From Bacillus sp. RO2 (GTDB lineage Bacteria > Bacillota > Bacilli > Bacillales > Bacillaceae_I), in assembly GCF_012911845.1 (NCBI RefSeq), contig NZ_JAAXCU010000042.1, positions 1 to 64,000 on the forward strand: a stretch of 64,000 bases of DNA, in the 5' to 3' direction. Made by a program: the position numbers and the translations under genes. Under the pieces are notes generated by a model. That model did not search any database. It was not told where the DNA came from and saw only the letters and a list, made by a program, of their open reading frames with translations. Shown here in pieces: positions 24,295 through 33,481 of this stretch (within the stretch, counting starts at the first letter, position 1; every line of letters starts with the position of its first letter).

Positions 24295-24323
24295 ATGACA
24301 GATATCTAGCAATCTACTATAAT
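24295..24323 (+). promoter_or_regulatory. Sigma-A promoter of lcfB
   Basis: ATGACA (24295-24300), 17-nt spacer, TATAAT (24318-24323). Confidence 0.65.
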
Positions 24324-24339
24324 GGATAATGGGAGATTT

Positions 24340-24355
24340 ATGAATGGTCATTCAT
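24340..24355. promoter_or_regulatory. FadR-type operator before lcfB
   Basis: ATGAATG-GT-CATTCAT, a perfect 7+7 palindrome about 15 nt after the -10 box. It matches the core of the TGAATGA...TCATTCA site of Bacillus FadR, which represses fatty-acid degradation genes and is released by long-chain acyl-CoA. lcfB is a known member of that regulon in B. subtilis. Confidence 0.72.
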
Positions 24356-24384
24356 TCAATTTACTCGAAGGGGAGATGAAACAC

Positions 24385-25935
24385 TTGAATATTTCATCGC
24401 AGTTGGCATTAACCGCAAAAACAAATCCTATGAAAGAAGCGTATATTTTTGAAGGGGATTCCAAAACTTACGCAGAGTTGAATGCTGCAATTAACGCTTT
24501 TGCAACAGGCCTTGAAAAGATAGGAATCACACAGGGAGATCATATCGGCCTTGTTGTCGGAAACTCACCATATTTCGTTATTGGGCTTTATGGTGCCGCA
24601 CGAATTGGAGCAACCGTTATTCCTATCAATCCAATCTATACTCCAGAAGAACTTTCTTACATCCTTAGAGATGGCGATGTCAAAGCCATCATCACCTTAG
24701 ACCTTCTTGTTCCACTTTTTGAAAAGCTTCATGGTCACCTGCCTTTAACTGAACATTACATTATTTGCGAAACACCTGACGGAAAAGAAAAAGCGAAAGA
24801 TTTTCCACTTGAGCAACTTACGGTTTATCCGAAATTGAAATCGTTTACATCGATTATGGCGTCTGGAAGCTTTACATATGAAGGTCCGGAACTGAAGGCT
24901 GACGATGTGGCTGTAATCCTTTATACATCTGGTACTACAGGTAAACCGAAAGGGGCAATGTTGACACATAAGAACTTGTATCGCAATGCCAAGGATTCCG
25001 CCGACTTTTTGAAGATGAACGAAACGGACAAAGTTGTCGCGACTCTGCCTATGTTCCATGTATTCTGTTTGACAGTAGCTTTAAATGCACCATTGATGAA
25101 CGGCGCGACAGTGATTATCGTTCCAAGGTTCAGCCCGCAGGTGATTTTTGATGTGGTAAAAGAATACGATGCAACTGTTTTTGCAGGTGTTCCAACCATG
25201 TACAATTTCCTTTTGCAATCACAAGCCGATGTAGAAGATTTAAAATCGTTGAGGCTTTGCATTTCTGGTGGAGCTTCCATGCCTGTAGCACTATTGAAGA
25301 ATTTTGAAAAGAAATACAATGTTATCATTTCGGAAGGTTATGGATTATCAGAGGCATCACCTGTTACCTGTTTTAATCCACTAGATAAGCCTAGAAAAGC
25401 TGGTTCTATTGGGACGACGATTGTAAATGTGGAAAACAAAGTCGTGAATGAACTAGGAGAAGAAGTGGCACCTGGAGAAGTTGGGGAACTTGTTGTCAGA
25501 GGGCCGAATGTCATGGCAGGCTATTATAAGATGCCAGAAGAAACGTCCGTTGCAATTCGTGACGGTTGGCTTTATACAGGCGATCTAGCAAAAATGGACG
25601 AAGAAGGATACTTCTATATCGTCGACCGCAAAAAGGACATGATCATCGTAGGAGGCTACAATGTATACCCTCGTGAAGTAGAAGAAGTTCTCTACAGTCA
25701 TGAAAATGTGGTAGAAGTAGCAGTTGTCGGGGTGCCTGACCCTCAGTTCGGTGAAGCGATAAAGTGTTTTGTCGTAACCAATGCGTCCGTGAATGAATCA
25801 GATTTGCTTGGCTATTGTGCGGAGCGCTTGGCGAAATATAAGGTACCTACTTCCATTGAGTTCTTAGAAGAGCTTCCAAAGAACACAACTGGAAAAATCT
25901 TAAGAAGAGCATTAAAAGAAAAACTAGGTGTTTAA
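24385..25935 (+). CDS. lcfB: Long-chain fatty-acid-CoA ligase LcfB
   Basis: A 516-residue ANL-superfamily acyl-CoA synthetase. The phosphate loop is ILYTSGTTGKPKGAML (about 193-208); then SEGYGLSEASPVTCFNP, YKMPEETSVAIRDGWLYTGD and the hinge DRKKDMIIVGGYNVYPREVE; the catalytic Lys lies in PKNTTGKILRRAL at the end. It activates fatty acids for beta-oxidation. The start is taken as TTG 24385, 9 nt after AAGGGGAG, aligning with the B. subtilis LcfB N-terminus; ATG 24376 overlaps the ribosome site. The FadR-type operator in the leader implies induction by fatty acids. An enoyl-CoA hydratase gene follows. Confidence 0.92.
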   Translation: MNISSQLALTAKTNPMKEAYIFEGDSKTYAELNAAINAFATGLEKIGITQGDHIGLVVGNSPYFVIGLYGAARIGATVIPINPIYTPEELSYILRDGDVKAIITLDLLVPLFEKLHGHLPLTEHYIICETPDGKEKAKDFPLEQLTVYPKLKSFTSIMASGSFTYEGPELKADDVAVILYTSGTTGKPKGAMLTHKNLYRNAKDSADFLKMNETDKVVATLPMFHVFCLTVALNAPLMNGATVIIVPRFSPQVIFDVVKEYDATVFAGVPTMYNFLLQSQADVEDLKSLRLCISGGASMPVALLKNFEKKYNVIISEGYGLSEASPVTCFNPLDKPRKAGSIGTTIVNVENKVVNELGEEVAPGEVGELVVRGPNVMAGYYKMPEETSVAIRDGWLYTGDLAKMDEEGYFYIVDRKKDMIIVGGYNVYPREVEEVLYSHENVVEVAVVGVPDPQFGEAIKCFVVTNASVNESDLLGYCAERLAKYKVPTSIEFLEELPKNTTGKILRRALKEKLGV

Positions 25936-26015
25936 AGGATTTACGCTCTCTGTAGAGAATGTATAAAATAGCGAAATTTGTAACCGCTAACAATCTTGGA
26001 GGGAGACGGAGAGAT

Positions 26016-26795
26016 TTGAGTTATATTGCAGTAGAGATAAAAGATTATGTAGCAACTGTAACGCTCAATCGCCCTGATGCGATGAACGCGTTTAATTATG
26101 ATATGTTAGTAGAATTGGGAAATGTAGCAGAGGAGCTTCGCACGAATGCTGACGTCCGTGTGGTAGTGATTACGGCGGCAGGGGAGAAGGCATTTAGTGT
26201 TGGTGCGGACCTCAAGGAAAGAAGAGGCCTTACCGAGCAGCAAGTAAGACGCAATGTTTACAAAATCGGGGATGTGTTCAACCGCATCGCCGACTTGCCT
26301 CAGCCGACAATCGCAGCTATAAATGGGTATGCATTCGGAGGCGGGATGGAGCTCCTTCTTGCTTGTGATTTCCGAGTGACGTGCAAAGATGTGAAAATGG
26401 GCCTAACGGAAACAAGCTTGGCGATTATTCCGGGAGCAGGTGGCACCCAGCGCCTGCCTCGTATTATTGGTGAAGCAAAGGCGATGGAATTGATCTTGAC
26501 TGCTCGCCGATTTACTGGAGAAGAGGCGAGTGGGTTCGGCCTGATTACAAGATTGGTAGATGAAGCATCTCAAGTACTTGACGGGGCGATGGAACTTGCC
26601 CGTGAGATGCTCAAGAACGGCCCGGTAGCTGTACAGCAGGCCAAATTTGCCATTCGTCAGGGTATGGGTGTGGATATGCAGACAGGCTTACAGATTGAGC
26701 GTAAAGCTTATGAAGTGATTATCCCGACGGAAGACCGCGTAGAGGCGCTTGTTGCGTTTGGCGAAAAGCGGGCACCGGAGTTTAAGGGGAAATAA
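26016..26795 (+). CDS. Enoyl-CoA hydratase/isomerase family protein
   Basis: A 259-residue crotonase-fold protein. The substrate-binding and oxyanion motifs are EKAFSVGADLKERRGL (about 56-71) and AINGYAFGGGMELLLACDFR (about 99-118); the catalytic Glu pair region is ETSLAIIPGAGGTQRLPRI (about 130-148), with both glutamates of a true hydratase in place. It should hydrate 2-enoyl-CoA in beta-oxidation or a related pathway. Start: TTG 26016 with GGAGGGAG at 10 nt. It follows lcfB by about 80 nt and may be co-transcribed with it under the FadR-type operator. Confidence 0.9.
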   Translation: MSYIAVEIKDYVATVTLNRPDAMNAFNYDMLVELGNVAEELRTNADVRVVVITAAGEKAFSVGADLKERRGLTEQQVRRNVYKIGDVFNRIADLPQPTIAAINGYAFGGGMELLLACDFRVTCKDVKMGLTETSLAIIPGAGGTQRLPRIIGEAKAMELILTARRFTGEEASGFGLITRLVDEASQVLDGAMELAREMLKNGPVAVQQAKFAIRQGMGVDMQTGLQIERKAYEVIIPTEDRVEALVAFGEKRAPEFKGK

Positions 26796-26947
26796 ATTTT
26801 TTGTACGGCTCTCTCTTCTTTAGGAAGGGGGAGTTTTTTGATTAAAGTAAGTAAAGTATCTCGCTTTTCGAAATACTCTTTACATATCCAGTAAACTACT
26901 AGTATATTAATAAATAATTCAATTTACTAGTATAGGAGAAATGCACA

Positions 26948-27673
26948 GTGGCAACTACCATCGCAGCAAGAAAACCTTCTTCTTTTAGAAACGGCTTGCA
27001 AGCTGGAGTCAGCATAGCAATCGGCTACATACCAATCGCCATTACATTTGGACTTTTGGCAAAATCAGCAGGCTTAACGGTCTCTGAAACGGTGCTGATG
27101 AGCTTACTCGTCTTTGCTGGAGCAGCACAATATATGTCTCTGAATATGATTGTGCTTGGATCAGGTGTTTTTGAAATTGTTATGACGACTTTTATTCTGA
27201 ACATACGTCACTTTTTGATGAGCGCTTCCCTGAATGAAAAAGTGGAAGAGAATAGTCTCTGGAAGAAATCACTCTTCTCATTTGGCATAACGGATGAAAC
27301 GTTTTCCGTCACTGCTACCAAAGAAGGAACCATTCAAACGGGATATATGTTCGGAGTAATCTTAATCGCCTATTCCAGTTGGGTGGTAAGCTCAGGGATC
27401 GGGCATGTCATCGGCAGCAGTTTACCCTCATCTCTTCAAGAGAGCATGGCGGTTGCCCTTTATGCCATGTTTGTCGGCCTCTTGATGCCTTCCTTAAAGA
27501 AACACCAAAAAGTGGTTGTGCTCGCTGGGACTGCAGCTATCCTTAATTCTGTGTTTTCGTTGGTAATTGGTATTGCCGCTGGATGGTCCATTGTCCTTGC
27601 GACAATCACTAGTGCTGTCGGGATAGAAATCTTATTCGCGAAATGGTCAAAGGAGGGGAAAGTGGATGAATAG
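26948..27673 (+). CDS. azlC: AzlC family branched-chain amino acid exporter subunit
   Basis: A 241-residue membrane protein of the AzlC/YgaZ family. It begins with a short charged segment, then GLQAGVSIAIGYIPIAITFG; MSLLVFAGAAQYMSLNMIVL and FILNIRHFLMSASLNEKVE follow, which are typical of the large subunit of LIV-E type exporters. About six hydrophobic segments are visible. It works with AzlD, whose gene overlaps by 8 bp. Likely exports branched-chain or similar amino acids. GTG start at 26948 behind AGGAG. Confidence 0.9.
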   Translation: MATTIAARKPSSFRNGLQAGVSIAIGYIPIAITFGLLAKSAGLTVSETVLMSLLVFAGAAQYMSLNMIVLGSGVFEIVMTTFILNIRHFLMSASLNEKVEENSLWKKSLFSFGITDETFSVTATKEGTIQTGYMFGVILIAYSSWVVSSGIGHVIGSSLPSSLQESMAVALYAMFVGLLMPSLKKHQKVVVLAGTAAILNSVFSLVIGIAAGWSIVLATITSAVGIEILFAKWSKEGKVDE

Positions 27674-27974
27674 TATGATTATCATAATGATTGTCGGCAT
27701 GGCCGTAGTCACCTACCTTCCACGCCTCATACCGTTTGTGATGTTCCAAGGCAAGGAGCTACCGCCATTCGTACAAGCAGTATTGAAAAATGTTCCCTAT
27801 GCAACACTTGGGGCACTTATTGTTCCTGGGATTTTCTTAATAAATGAAGATGTCATGTATGGAATCATCGGGGCAGCCGTGGCATTATTTGTCGCTTACC
27901 TAGGTGCAAACGTCATTCTGGTTGTTATCAGCGCTATTGCAGCTTTGAGTGTGTATTCCTGGCTTGTCAGTTAA
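27666..27974 (+). CDS. azlD: AzlD family branched-chain amino acid exporter subunit
   Basis: A 102-residue protein with four hydrophobic helices of the AzlD/YgaH family: MVGMAVVTYLPRLIPF-like start (VGMAVVTYLPRLIPFVMF), then VLKNVPYATLGALIVPGIF. It is the small partner of AzlC, overlaps azlC by 8 bp and has GGAGGGG as its ribosome site. Confidence 0.88.
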   Translation: MNSMIIIMIVGMAVVTYLPRLIPFVMFQGKELPPFVQAVLKNVPYATLGALIVPGIFLINEDVMYGIIGAAVALFVAYLGANVILVVISAIAALSVYSWLVS

Positions 27975-27984
27975 AAATGAAACG

Positions 27985-28022
27985 AGTAGGCTTTTCTTTG
28001 TAATAGCCTGCTTATTTTTTTT
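27985..28022 (+). terminator. Terminator of azlCD
   Basis: AGTAGGCT near 27986 pairs with AGCCTGCT near 28005 (one G-U pair), followed by a long T-run. Confidence 0.75.
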
Positions 28023-28073
28023 ATTGTGGCATAGAATATAACAGGGATATTCAGGACAAGGGGGTGCAAAAAT

Positions 28074-29333
28074 ATGAAAAAAACAATCTCTCTAACGTTG
28101 TTTAGCTACGTTCTCTATTCTTTAGCGGTGACTTTCTACATATGGATCGGCGCGGATACTTCCCTTCCAACTGAATTAGTGGGAACAAAAGCGGACCCAG
28201 CAACCTTTCTAAGTAGCAAGGAACTGTTACTCACCGAAGAGTATTCTAAAATACGCAATACCATCTACTTTCTGACGCTTCCTGTGGAATGGATCTTCTA
28301 TTTCCTTCTTCTTGTTTTAGGTGGGGCAAGTGCCATTCAAGGATGGGCGGAGAAAGTCACAAAATATAAAACGCTTCAGACAGGAATTTTTCTTTTTTGG
28401 CTAACCTTATTCAGCACGGTTATTCATTATCCACTAAGTTATCTTCGTTACTTTCTTTCTAAATATTATGGCATCACAGTTCAGCATTACTCCGGCTGGA
28501 TGCGAGATCAGGTTGTCGGATTTTGGGAAGGAATTCTCATTATGTGGGTAGTGGTTCTTCTTCTCTATTTGCTTATCCGTAAGTTTCCGAAGTGGTGGTG
28601 GGCAATAGCTTGGGGAGGCTTCATTCCACTTGTCTTTTTTATGATGTATATCCAACCAGTTGTCATAGACCCTTTATATAATGATTTTACCGAGCTACAA
28701 GATAAAGAATTAGAAGATAAAATCCTGGAACTGGCTGCTGAAGCGGATATTTCTGCCGAAAGAGTCTATGAAGTGAATATGGCCGAAAAAACGAATAGCA
28801 TGAATGCATATGTTACCGGTGTAGGCGGGAACTCCCGTATCGTGCTATGGGATACGCTCTTGACTCGACTTCAGGAAGAAGAAATTCTGTTTATCATGGC
28901 GCATGAAATGGGACACTATGATATGAATCATATTGTGATGGGCATTACTGGTTACATCGCATTTTCTTTCTTTGCTTTTTACTTGATCTATTGGACAGCA
29001 AGTAAGCTTATAAACAGCTTCGGTAGGAGATGGAAAATCAATAGCTTGAACCAACTTGCATCCTTACCCTTATTGTTGTTGCTGGTATCTTTGCTTCTAT
29101 TTCTTGCAAGCCCGATAACAAATGCAGTATCACGTTATCAAGAGCACAGGGCAGATGTGTATGCCATTGAACTGACTGGAAAGACAGAACCGGCTATAGA
29201 GGCTTTTCAAGAAATTACTAAATCTAGTTTAAGTGAAGTGAATCCTCCAGCCTTAGTGAAATTTTTTCGATATACCCACCCGCCAATGGTGGACAGAATC
29301 GCTTATTTGGAGCGGTATGTAAAGGAACAGTGA
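28074..29333 (+). CDS. yhfN: M48 family metalloprotease YhfN
   Basis: A 419-residue membrane metalloprotease of the CAAX prenyl protease 1 / Ste24 type (M48). Hydrophobic helices occur at about 8-25, 68-88, 103-120, 152-168, 175-195, 290-310 and 327-348. The zinc site is IMAHEMGHYDMNH with HEMGH at 277-281; the third ligand Glu is in YQEHRADVYAIELTG near 358. Preceded by NSMNAYVTGVGGNSRIVLWD, typical of the family. It degrades or processes membrane proteins; its substrate here is not known. Matches YhfN of B. subtilis in size and neighbourhood. ATG with AAGGGGG. Confidence 0.88.
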   Translation: MKKTISLTLFSYVLYSLAVTFYIWIGADTSLPTELVGTKADPATFLSSKELLLTEEYSKIRNTIYFLTLPVEWIFYFLLLVLGGASAIQGWAEKVTKYKTLQTGIFLFWLTLFSTVIHYPLSYLRYFLSKYYGITVQHYSGWMRDQVVGFWEGILIMWVVVLLLYLLIRKFPKWWWAIAWGGFIPLVFFMMYIQPVVIDPLYNDFTELQDKELEDKILELAAEADISAERVYEVNMAEKTNSMNAYVTGVGGNSRIVLWDTLLTRLQEEEILFIMAHEMGHYDMNHIVMGITGYIAFSFFAFYLIYWTASKLINSFGRRWKINSLNQLASLPLLLLLVSLLLFLASPITNAVSRYQEHRADVYAIELTGKTEPAIEAFQEITKSSLSEVNPPALVKFFRYTHPPMVDRIAYLERYVKEQ

Positions 29334-29367
29334 GCAACGTGAAATAGTGCGTTGCTTTCTTTTTTTG
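29333..29367 (+). terminator. Terminator of yhfN
   Basis: AGCAACG (29333-29339) pairs with CGTTGCT (29350-29356), followed by a T-rich tract. Confidence 0.85.
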
Positions 29368-29389
29368 AATGAAGCAAATGTATAATACA

Positions 29390-29446
29390 GGTGATTTTCG
29401 TTCCAGGCGCTTCGCTTGCCTGCGGGCGGTCCGTGAGCCTTCTCAC
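29390..29446 (+). repeat. Type A interspersed repeat, 5' part only
   Basis: GGTGATTTTCGTTCCAGG to GTCCGTGAGCCTTCTC, then the match stops. It is a truncated copy. Confidence 0.75.
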
Positions 29447-29498
29447 TCCTTTGGATGCCATTTAATAAGTCCTTGATTTTAGGTATTGTTTAGACACC

Positions 29499-29626
29499 GC
29501 TGGTGATTTGCGCAAATGGCTTCGCTTTCCTAGGGGCACTGCTGGAGCCTCCTCGGCTACGCCTGCGGGGTCTCCACCTAGCGCTATCTCCCTCAGGAGT
29601 CTTCGCCTTTTGCTCCAATCACCAGC
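29499..29626 (+). repeat. Type B interspersed repeat
   Basis: Starts GCTGGTGATTTGCGC and ends CTCCAATCACCAGC. The fifth base is G and its partner C, another compensated pair relative to T/A and A/T in other copies. Flanks resemble those of the copy at 1-210. Confidence 0.85.
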
Positions 29627-29772
29627 TAGGAATCATTAAAAACTTTGCGTTATCAGTTTTTTAGGGGCATATCTTGCCTGCGCACCTTCCACTTCATTCA
29701 ACTAGGTGACTCCCTTAAACTAAGGTTAAAAAAGCCTCAAAAAAACATTATTCTTTTGTTCTTTTTATTTCT

Positions 29773-29900
29773 AGCTGTGTATTGGAGCAAATGGCGGAGA
29801 CTCCTACGGGGAAGTAGCGGCAATGTTGAGACCCCGCAGCGAAGCGAGGAGGCTCAAGGCCGCCCCGTGGAAAGCGCAGCTATTTGCGGAAAGGAACAGC
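29773..29900 (-). repeat. Type B interspersed repeat, inverted copy
   Basis: AGCTGTGTATTGGAGC to GCGGAAAGGAACAGC. Together the three units fill 29334-29985; no gene is supported there. Confidence 0.82.
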
Positions 29901-29989
29901 GGCTTTCTTAAATTTTATTAGACAGGGTTGTTCATGCCCGTTTTTTTTTTCGTGTCGAAAAATATTTACCAATAAATTTTAAAAAAGCC

Positions 29990-30018
29990 TTTTTATTACG
30001 AACACTCTGTTATATAAT
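29990..30018 (+). promoter_or_regulatory. Probable promoter of aceBA
   Basis: TATAAT at 30013-30018 with a weak -35 (TTTTTA, 29990-29995) 17 nt upstream. The start codon of aceB is 50 nt further on. Confidence 0.5.
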
Positions 30019-30068
30019 ACAATACAAATATACTAACTGTTTCATAACAAGAGAGGAGCAAGTATATC

Positions 30069-31664
30069 GTGAATACCGGTACAACAGGCATCAGCGTTAC
30101 AGGTCCAATGAAAAAAGGCTTTGAAACTGTACTAACACAGGAAGCATTATCTTTCATCGAGAAGCTCCATCACACTTTCAATGAGCGAAGAAGAGAACTG
30201 TTAGCAGCAAGAAAAGAAAGGCAAGCAAGGATTGATCAGGGAGAACTATTAAACTTTCTGGATAGCACGCAAGCTATCCGATCAAGTGACTGGAAAGTGA
30301 ACGAAATTCCGAAAGACCTTCAAGACAGACGAGTGGAAATAACAGGTCCGGTCGATCGTAAGATGATTATTCATGCTTTAAATTCAGGTGCAAAAGTGTT
30401 CATGGCGGACTTTGAGGATGCCTCATCTCCAACTTGGAGCAACATGATAGAGGGGCAGATTAATCTGCGAGATGCAAACTTGCGCAAAATTGACTTCACA
30501 GCTTCAAACGGAAAAGAGTACAAATTGAATAAAGAAATCGCCACCCTTCTTGTAAGACCAAGAGGATGGCACTTAGAAGAAAAACATATCCAAATCAACA
30601 ACGAATCTGTTTCCGGTAGCCTTTTTGACTTTGGGTTGTATTTCTTTCATAACGTCAAGGTTCTGCAGGAAAATGGAAGCGCTCCATATTTTTATCTTCC
30701 TAAGCTTGAAAGTCATCAAGAGGCAAGGCTGTGGAATGATGTGTTTGTATTTGCTCAGAAAGAATTGGGAATCGAACAAGGGACAATCAAAGCAACCGTT
30801 TTAATTGAAACCATTACGGCAGCCTTTGAAATGGATGAAATTTTATATGAGCTGAAAGAGCATGCTGCAGGACTGAATTGTGGGAGATGGGATTACATCT
30901 TCAGTTTTATAAAGAAATTTAGAAATGATCCGACCTTCCTGTTGCCTGACAGAAGCCAAGTAACAATGGCAGTTCCTTTCATGAGAGCCTACACACAATT
31001 GGTGATTCAGACTTGCCATAAACGAGGTGCTTTCGCAATTGGAGGGATGGCAGCACAAATTCCTGTGAAAAATGATGAAGAAGCGAACGCTCAAGCATTC
31101 GCAAAAGTAAGAGAAGATAAACTTCGTGAAGTAAAAGATGGCCATGATGGAACGTGGGTGGCACATCCATCATTGGTTCCGGTGGCATTAGAAGTGTTTG
31201 ATGAGCACATGGAAGGTCAGAATCAATTGCATATAAAAAGGGAGGATGTCAAGGCAGATCCGCTTGCACTTGTTCAAATTCCAGAAGGGACAATAACGGA
31301 AGATGGTTTGCGGAAAAACATTCATGTCGGAATGGAGTACATCGCAGCATGGTTGGATGGAAACGGCGCTGTCCCAATTTTTCATCTGATGGAAGATGCA
31401 GCTACAGCAGAAATCTCGAGGTCCCAAGTTTGGCAATGGGTTAGACATCCAAAAGCAGAACTAGAAGATGGAACTCAAATTACACTAGAGTTGGTTAAAC
31501 AACTGCTTGATGAAGAAAAGCAAGCCATCATTGATAAAGTTGGGCCTAACCGTTTTACAAAAGGGAAACTTGATCAGGCAGCCACTCTTTTTGAGAACCT
31601 AATAAAAAATGATGAATTTTCCGAGTTTTTAACACTTCCAGCTTACAATTTATTGGAAGATTAA
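30069..31664 (+). CDS. aceB: Malate synthase A
   Basis: A 531-residue malate synthase A that condenses glyoxylate with acetyl-CoA to malate. Family motifs: [20 protein letters not shown] (about 112-131), [20 protein letters not shown] (about 240-259), [25 protein letters not shown]-like ([17 protein letters not shown]) and [14 protein letters not shown] near 360. GTG start at 30069 with AGAGGAG at 11 nt. It forms the glyoxylate shunt with aceA, 30 nt downstream, needed for growth on acetate or fatty acids. Confidence 0.95.
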   Translation: MNTGTTGISVTGPMKKGFETVLTQEALSFIEKLHHTFNERRRELLAARKERQARIDQGELLNFLDSTQAIRSSDWKVNEIPKDLQDRRVEITGPVDRKMIIHALNSGAKVFMADFEDASSPTWSNMIEGQINLRDANLRKIDFTASNGKEYKLNKEIATLLVRPRGWHLEEKHIQINNESVSGSLFDFGLYFFHNVKVLQENGSAPYFYLPKLESHQEARLWNDVFVFAQKELGIEQGTIKATVLIETITAAFEMDEILYELKEHAAGLNCGRWDYIFSFIKKFRNDPTFLLPDRSQVTMAVPFMRAYTQLVIQTCHKRGAFAIGGMAAQIPVKNDEEANAQAFAKVREDKLREVKDGHDGTWVAHPSLVPVALEVFDEHMEGQNQLHIKREDVKADPLALVQIPEGTITEDGLRKNIHVGMEYIAAWLDGNGAVPIFHLMEDAATAEISRSQVWQWVRHPKAELEDGTQITLELVKQLLDEEKQAIIDKVGPNRFTKGKLDQAATLFENLIKNDEFSEFLTLPAYNLLED

Positions 31665-31694
31665 TAGATACCTAAACTAAAGGAGGAATTAGTA

Positions 31695-32984
31695 ATGAGA
31701 AGAGAAGAAAGAATTGCACAGTTAGAAGAAAGCTGGGAGTTAGAACAACGATGGAATGGCATTGAAAGACCATATTCTGCAGAGGAAGTTTTGCGTCTTA
31801 GAGGTTCAATTGATATCGAACATACATTGGCAAAAAGAGGATCACAAAAACTTTGGGATCTTCTGCATACACAGGACTATGTGCATGCACTTGGAGCTTT
31901 AACAGGAAATCAGGCTATCCAACAAGTAAAAGCGGGTTTGAAAGCCATTTATTTAAGCGGCTGGCAAGTTGCGGCAGATGCTAACCTATCCGGTCATATG
32001 TACCCTGACCAAAGTCTTTATCCGGCAAACAGTGTGCCACATGTTGTTAAACGAATCAATCAAGCATTGCAGCGTGCAGATCAAATCCAATACCTAGAAG
32101 GAAGCGAAGAGGTGGACTACTTTGCACCGATCGTAGCAGATGCGGAGGCTGGATTTGGTGGTCAGTTGAATGTATTTGAGTTGATGAAAGGCATGATCGA
32201 GTCCGGTGCGTCTGGCGTTCACTTTGAGGATCAATTGTCTTCTGAGAAAAAGTGCGGGCATCTTGGTGGGAAAGTATTATTGCCAACCCAAACGGCTGTT
32301 AAGAATCTTATATCAGCACGCCTCGCAGCTGATGTAATGGGTGTGCCGACAGTTTTGATTGCAAGAACCGATGCGGACGCGGCAGATCTTATTACAAGTG
32401 ATATTGATGAGAATGATCATGCATTCTTAACTGGTGAGAGAACAGCTGAAGGGTTTTATCGAACAAAAGCCGGAATTGATCAGGCGATAGCACGGGGTCT
32501 TGCATATGCACCATACGCTGATTTGATTTGGTGTGAGACTTCCGAGCCTAACTTGGAGCAGGCAAGAGCATTTGCGGAAGCCATTCATGAAAAGTTTCCT
32601 GGAAAACTGTTGGCATATAACTGTTCACCATCTTTCAACTGGAAAGCGAAGTTAGATGATGCTACCATTGAAACATTCCAGCAGCAGATTGCCCAATTCG
32701 GCTATAAATTCCAGTTTGTGACCCTGGCTGGATTCCATGCCTTGAATCACGGTATGTTCGAGCTTGCGAGAGGATATCGTGAACGTGGAATGGGAGCATA
32801 TTCCGAGTTGCAGCAAGCCGAGTTTGAAAGTGAGCAGTATGGCTATACAGCAACCCGTCATCAACGCGAAGTAGGTACTGGATATTTTGATGAAGTGGCG
32901 AAGCTAGTTTCCGGCGGAACATCCTCTACCACTGCACTGAGCGGCTCAACAGAAGAAGCACAGTTTTATCAAGGGAAAAAATAA
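31695..32984 (+). CDS. aceA: Isocitrate lyase
   Basis: A 429-residue isocitrate lyase that cleaves isocitrate to succinate and glyoxylate. The catalytic loop is [17 protein letters not shown] with Cys at 187; other motifs are [20 protein letters not shown], then [27 protein letters not shown] and [10 protein letters not shown]. It is the second gene of the aceBA operon with an AGGAGG ribosome site. The two enzymes link the fatty-acid genes of this window to gluconeogenesis. Confidence 0.96.
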   Translation: MRREERIAQLEESWELEQRWNGIERPYSAEEVLRLRGSIDIEHTLAKRGSQKLWDLLHTQDYVHALGALTGNQAIQQVKAGLKAIYLSGWQVAADANLSGHMYPDQSLYPANSVPHVVKRINQALQRADQIQYLEGSEEVDYFAPIVADAEAGFGGQLNVFELMKGMIESGASGVHFEDQLSSEKKCGHLGGKVLLPTQTAVKNLISARLAADVMGVPTVLIARTDADAADLITSDIDENDHAFLTGERTAEGFYRTKAGIDQAIARGLAYAPYADLIWCETSEPNLEQARAFAEAIHEKFPGKLLAYNCSPSFNWKAKLDDATIETFQQQIAQFGYKFQFVTLAGFHALNHGMFELARGYRERGMGAYSELQQAEFESEQYGYTATRHQREVGTGYFDEVAKLVSGGTSSTTALSGSTEEAQFYQGKK

Positions 32985-32995
32985 GTAAAAGAAAT

Positions 32996-33028
32996 AGAGA
33001 AGAGCGCTATGAGCTCTTCTCTTATTTT
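32996..33028. terminator. Terminator between aceA and the IDEAL gene
   Basis: AGAGAAGAGC (32996-33005) and GCTCTTCTCT (33013-33022), 10-bp stem, followed by a T-run. It serves aceA and possibly the convergent small gene. Confidence 0.85.
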
Positions 33029-33042
33029 TGGATATTATCCTT

Positions 33043-33288
33043 TTAAGCGGAAACGCCCCAATCATTCAGGAATTTTTTATATCTAGTGGAAAGTAGGTGG
33101 AACAGGGAAGGGTCATTGGCATCCAGGGCACTGTCAATTTTCTCTTGCAGAAGGTTTTTGTGGTAGTGGAATAAAGACTCATCAATAATCATCTGAACAT
33201 ACACATTCATCATATAGGCTTCAACGGACACTTTCTTGTTCATTTTTTTCGCTTTCATCAATTCCGTATAAGATTTCTCATTCTTCAT
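33043..33288 (-). CDS. IDEAL domain small protein
   Basis: An 81-residue protein. Its C-terminal half, LLQEKIDSALDANDPSLFHL followed by LSTRYKKFL, has the pattern of the IDEAL domain seen in short Bacillus proteins of unknown function (also attached to YpiB). The N-terminal half is charged and helical. It is between aceA and comK, on the opposite strand. GAGGTGAGG ribosome site. A role in protein-protein control is a guess. Confidence 0.72.
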   Translation of the reverse strand: MKNEKSYTELMKAKKMNKKVSVEAYMMNVYVQMIIDESLFHYHKNLLQEKIDSALDANDPSLFHLLSTRYKKFLNDWGVSA

Positions 33289-33348
33289 GAGTTCCTCACC
33301 TCGAGCCTTTTTAATAGTATATTGAGGAACGCTATAAAAATCAACAAA

Positions 33349-33377
33349 TTTTTAAAATATTTAAAATATTTTAAAAA
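33349..33377. promoter_or_regulatory. AT palindrome upstream of comK
   Basis: A 29-nt near-perfect palindrome of alternating A4/T4 blocks (TTTTTAAAATAT... ATATTTTAAAAA) centred at about 33363, directly before the comK -35 element. ComK binds AT-rich boxes (AAAA-N5-TTTT) at its own promoter; an exact box spacing is not present, but a ComK or CodY/Rok-type site is plausible. Confidence 0.45.
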
Positions 33378-33379
33378 CC

Positions 33380-33408
33380 TTTACACTGATTGGTTTTTCT
33401 GGGAAAAT
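33380..33408 (+). promoter_or_regulatory. Probable comK promoter
   Basis: TTTACA (33380-33385) and GAAAAT (33403-33408) with a 17-nt spacer; the -10 is weak, in keeping with an activated promoter. Confidence 0.45.
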
Positions 33409-33481
33409 ATACATAAATAGTCAAATAACCAGTTCTTTTGTCACGAGATGACAGAGAACACGGATGGAAAGGATGAACATA

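Noticed and set aside
29645-29911. 88-codon frame before aceB
   Set aside because: It crosses an inverted type B repeat and lacks a ribosome site; its second half is repeat sequence.
33336-33378. Exact ComK K-box (AAAA-N5-TTTT)
   Set aside because: A-runs and T-runs occur, but I could not find two with the exact N5 spacing, so only a generic palindrome is reported.
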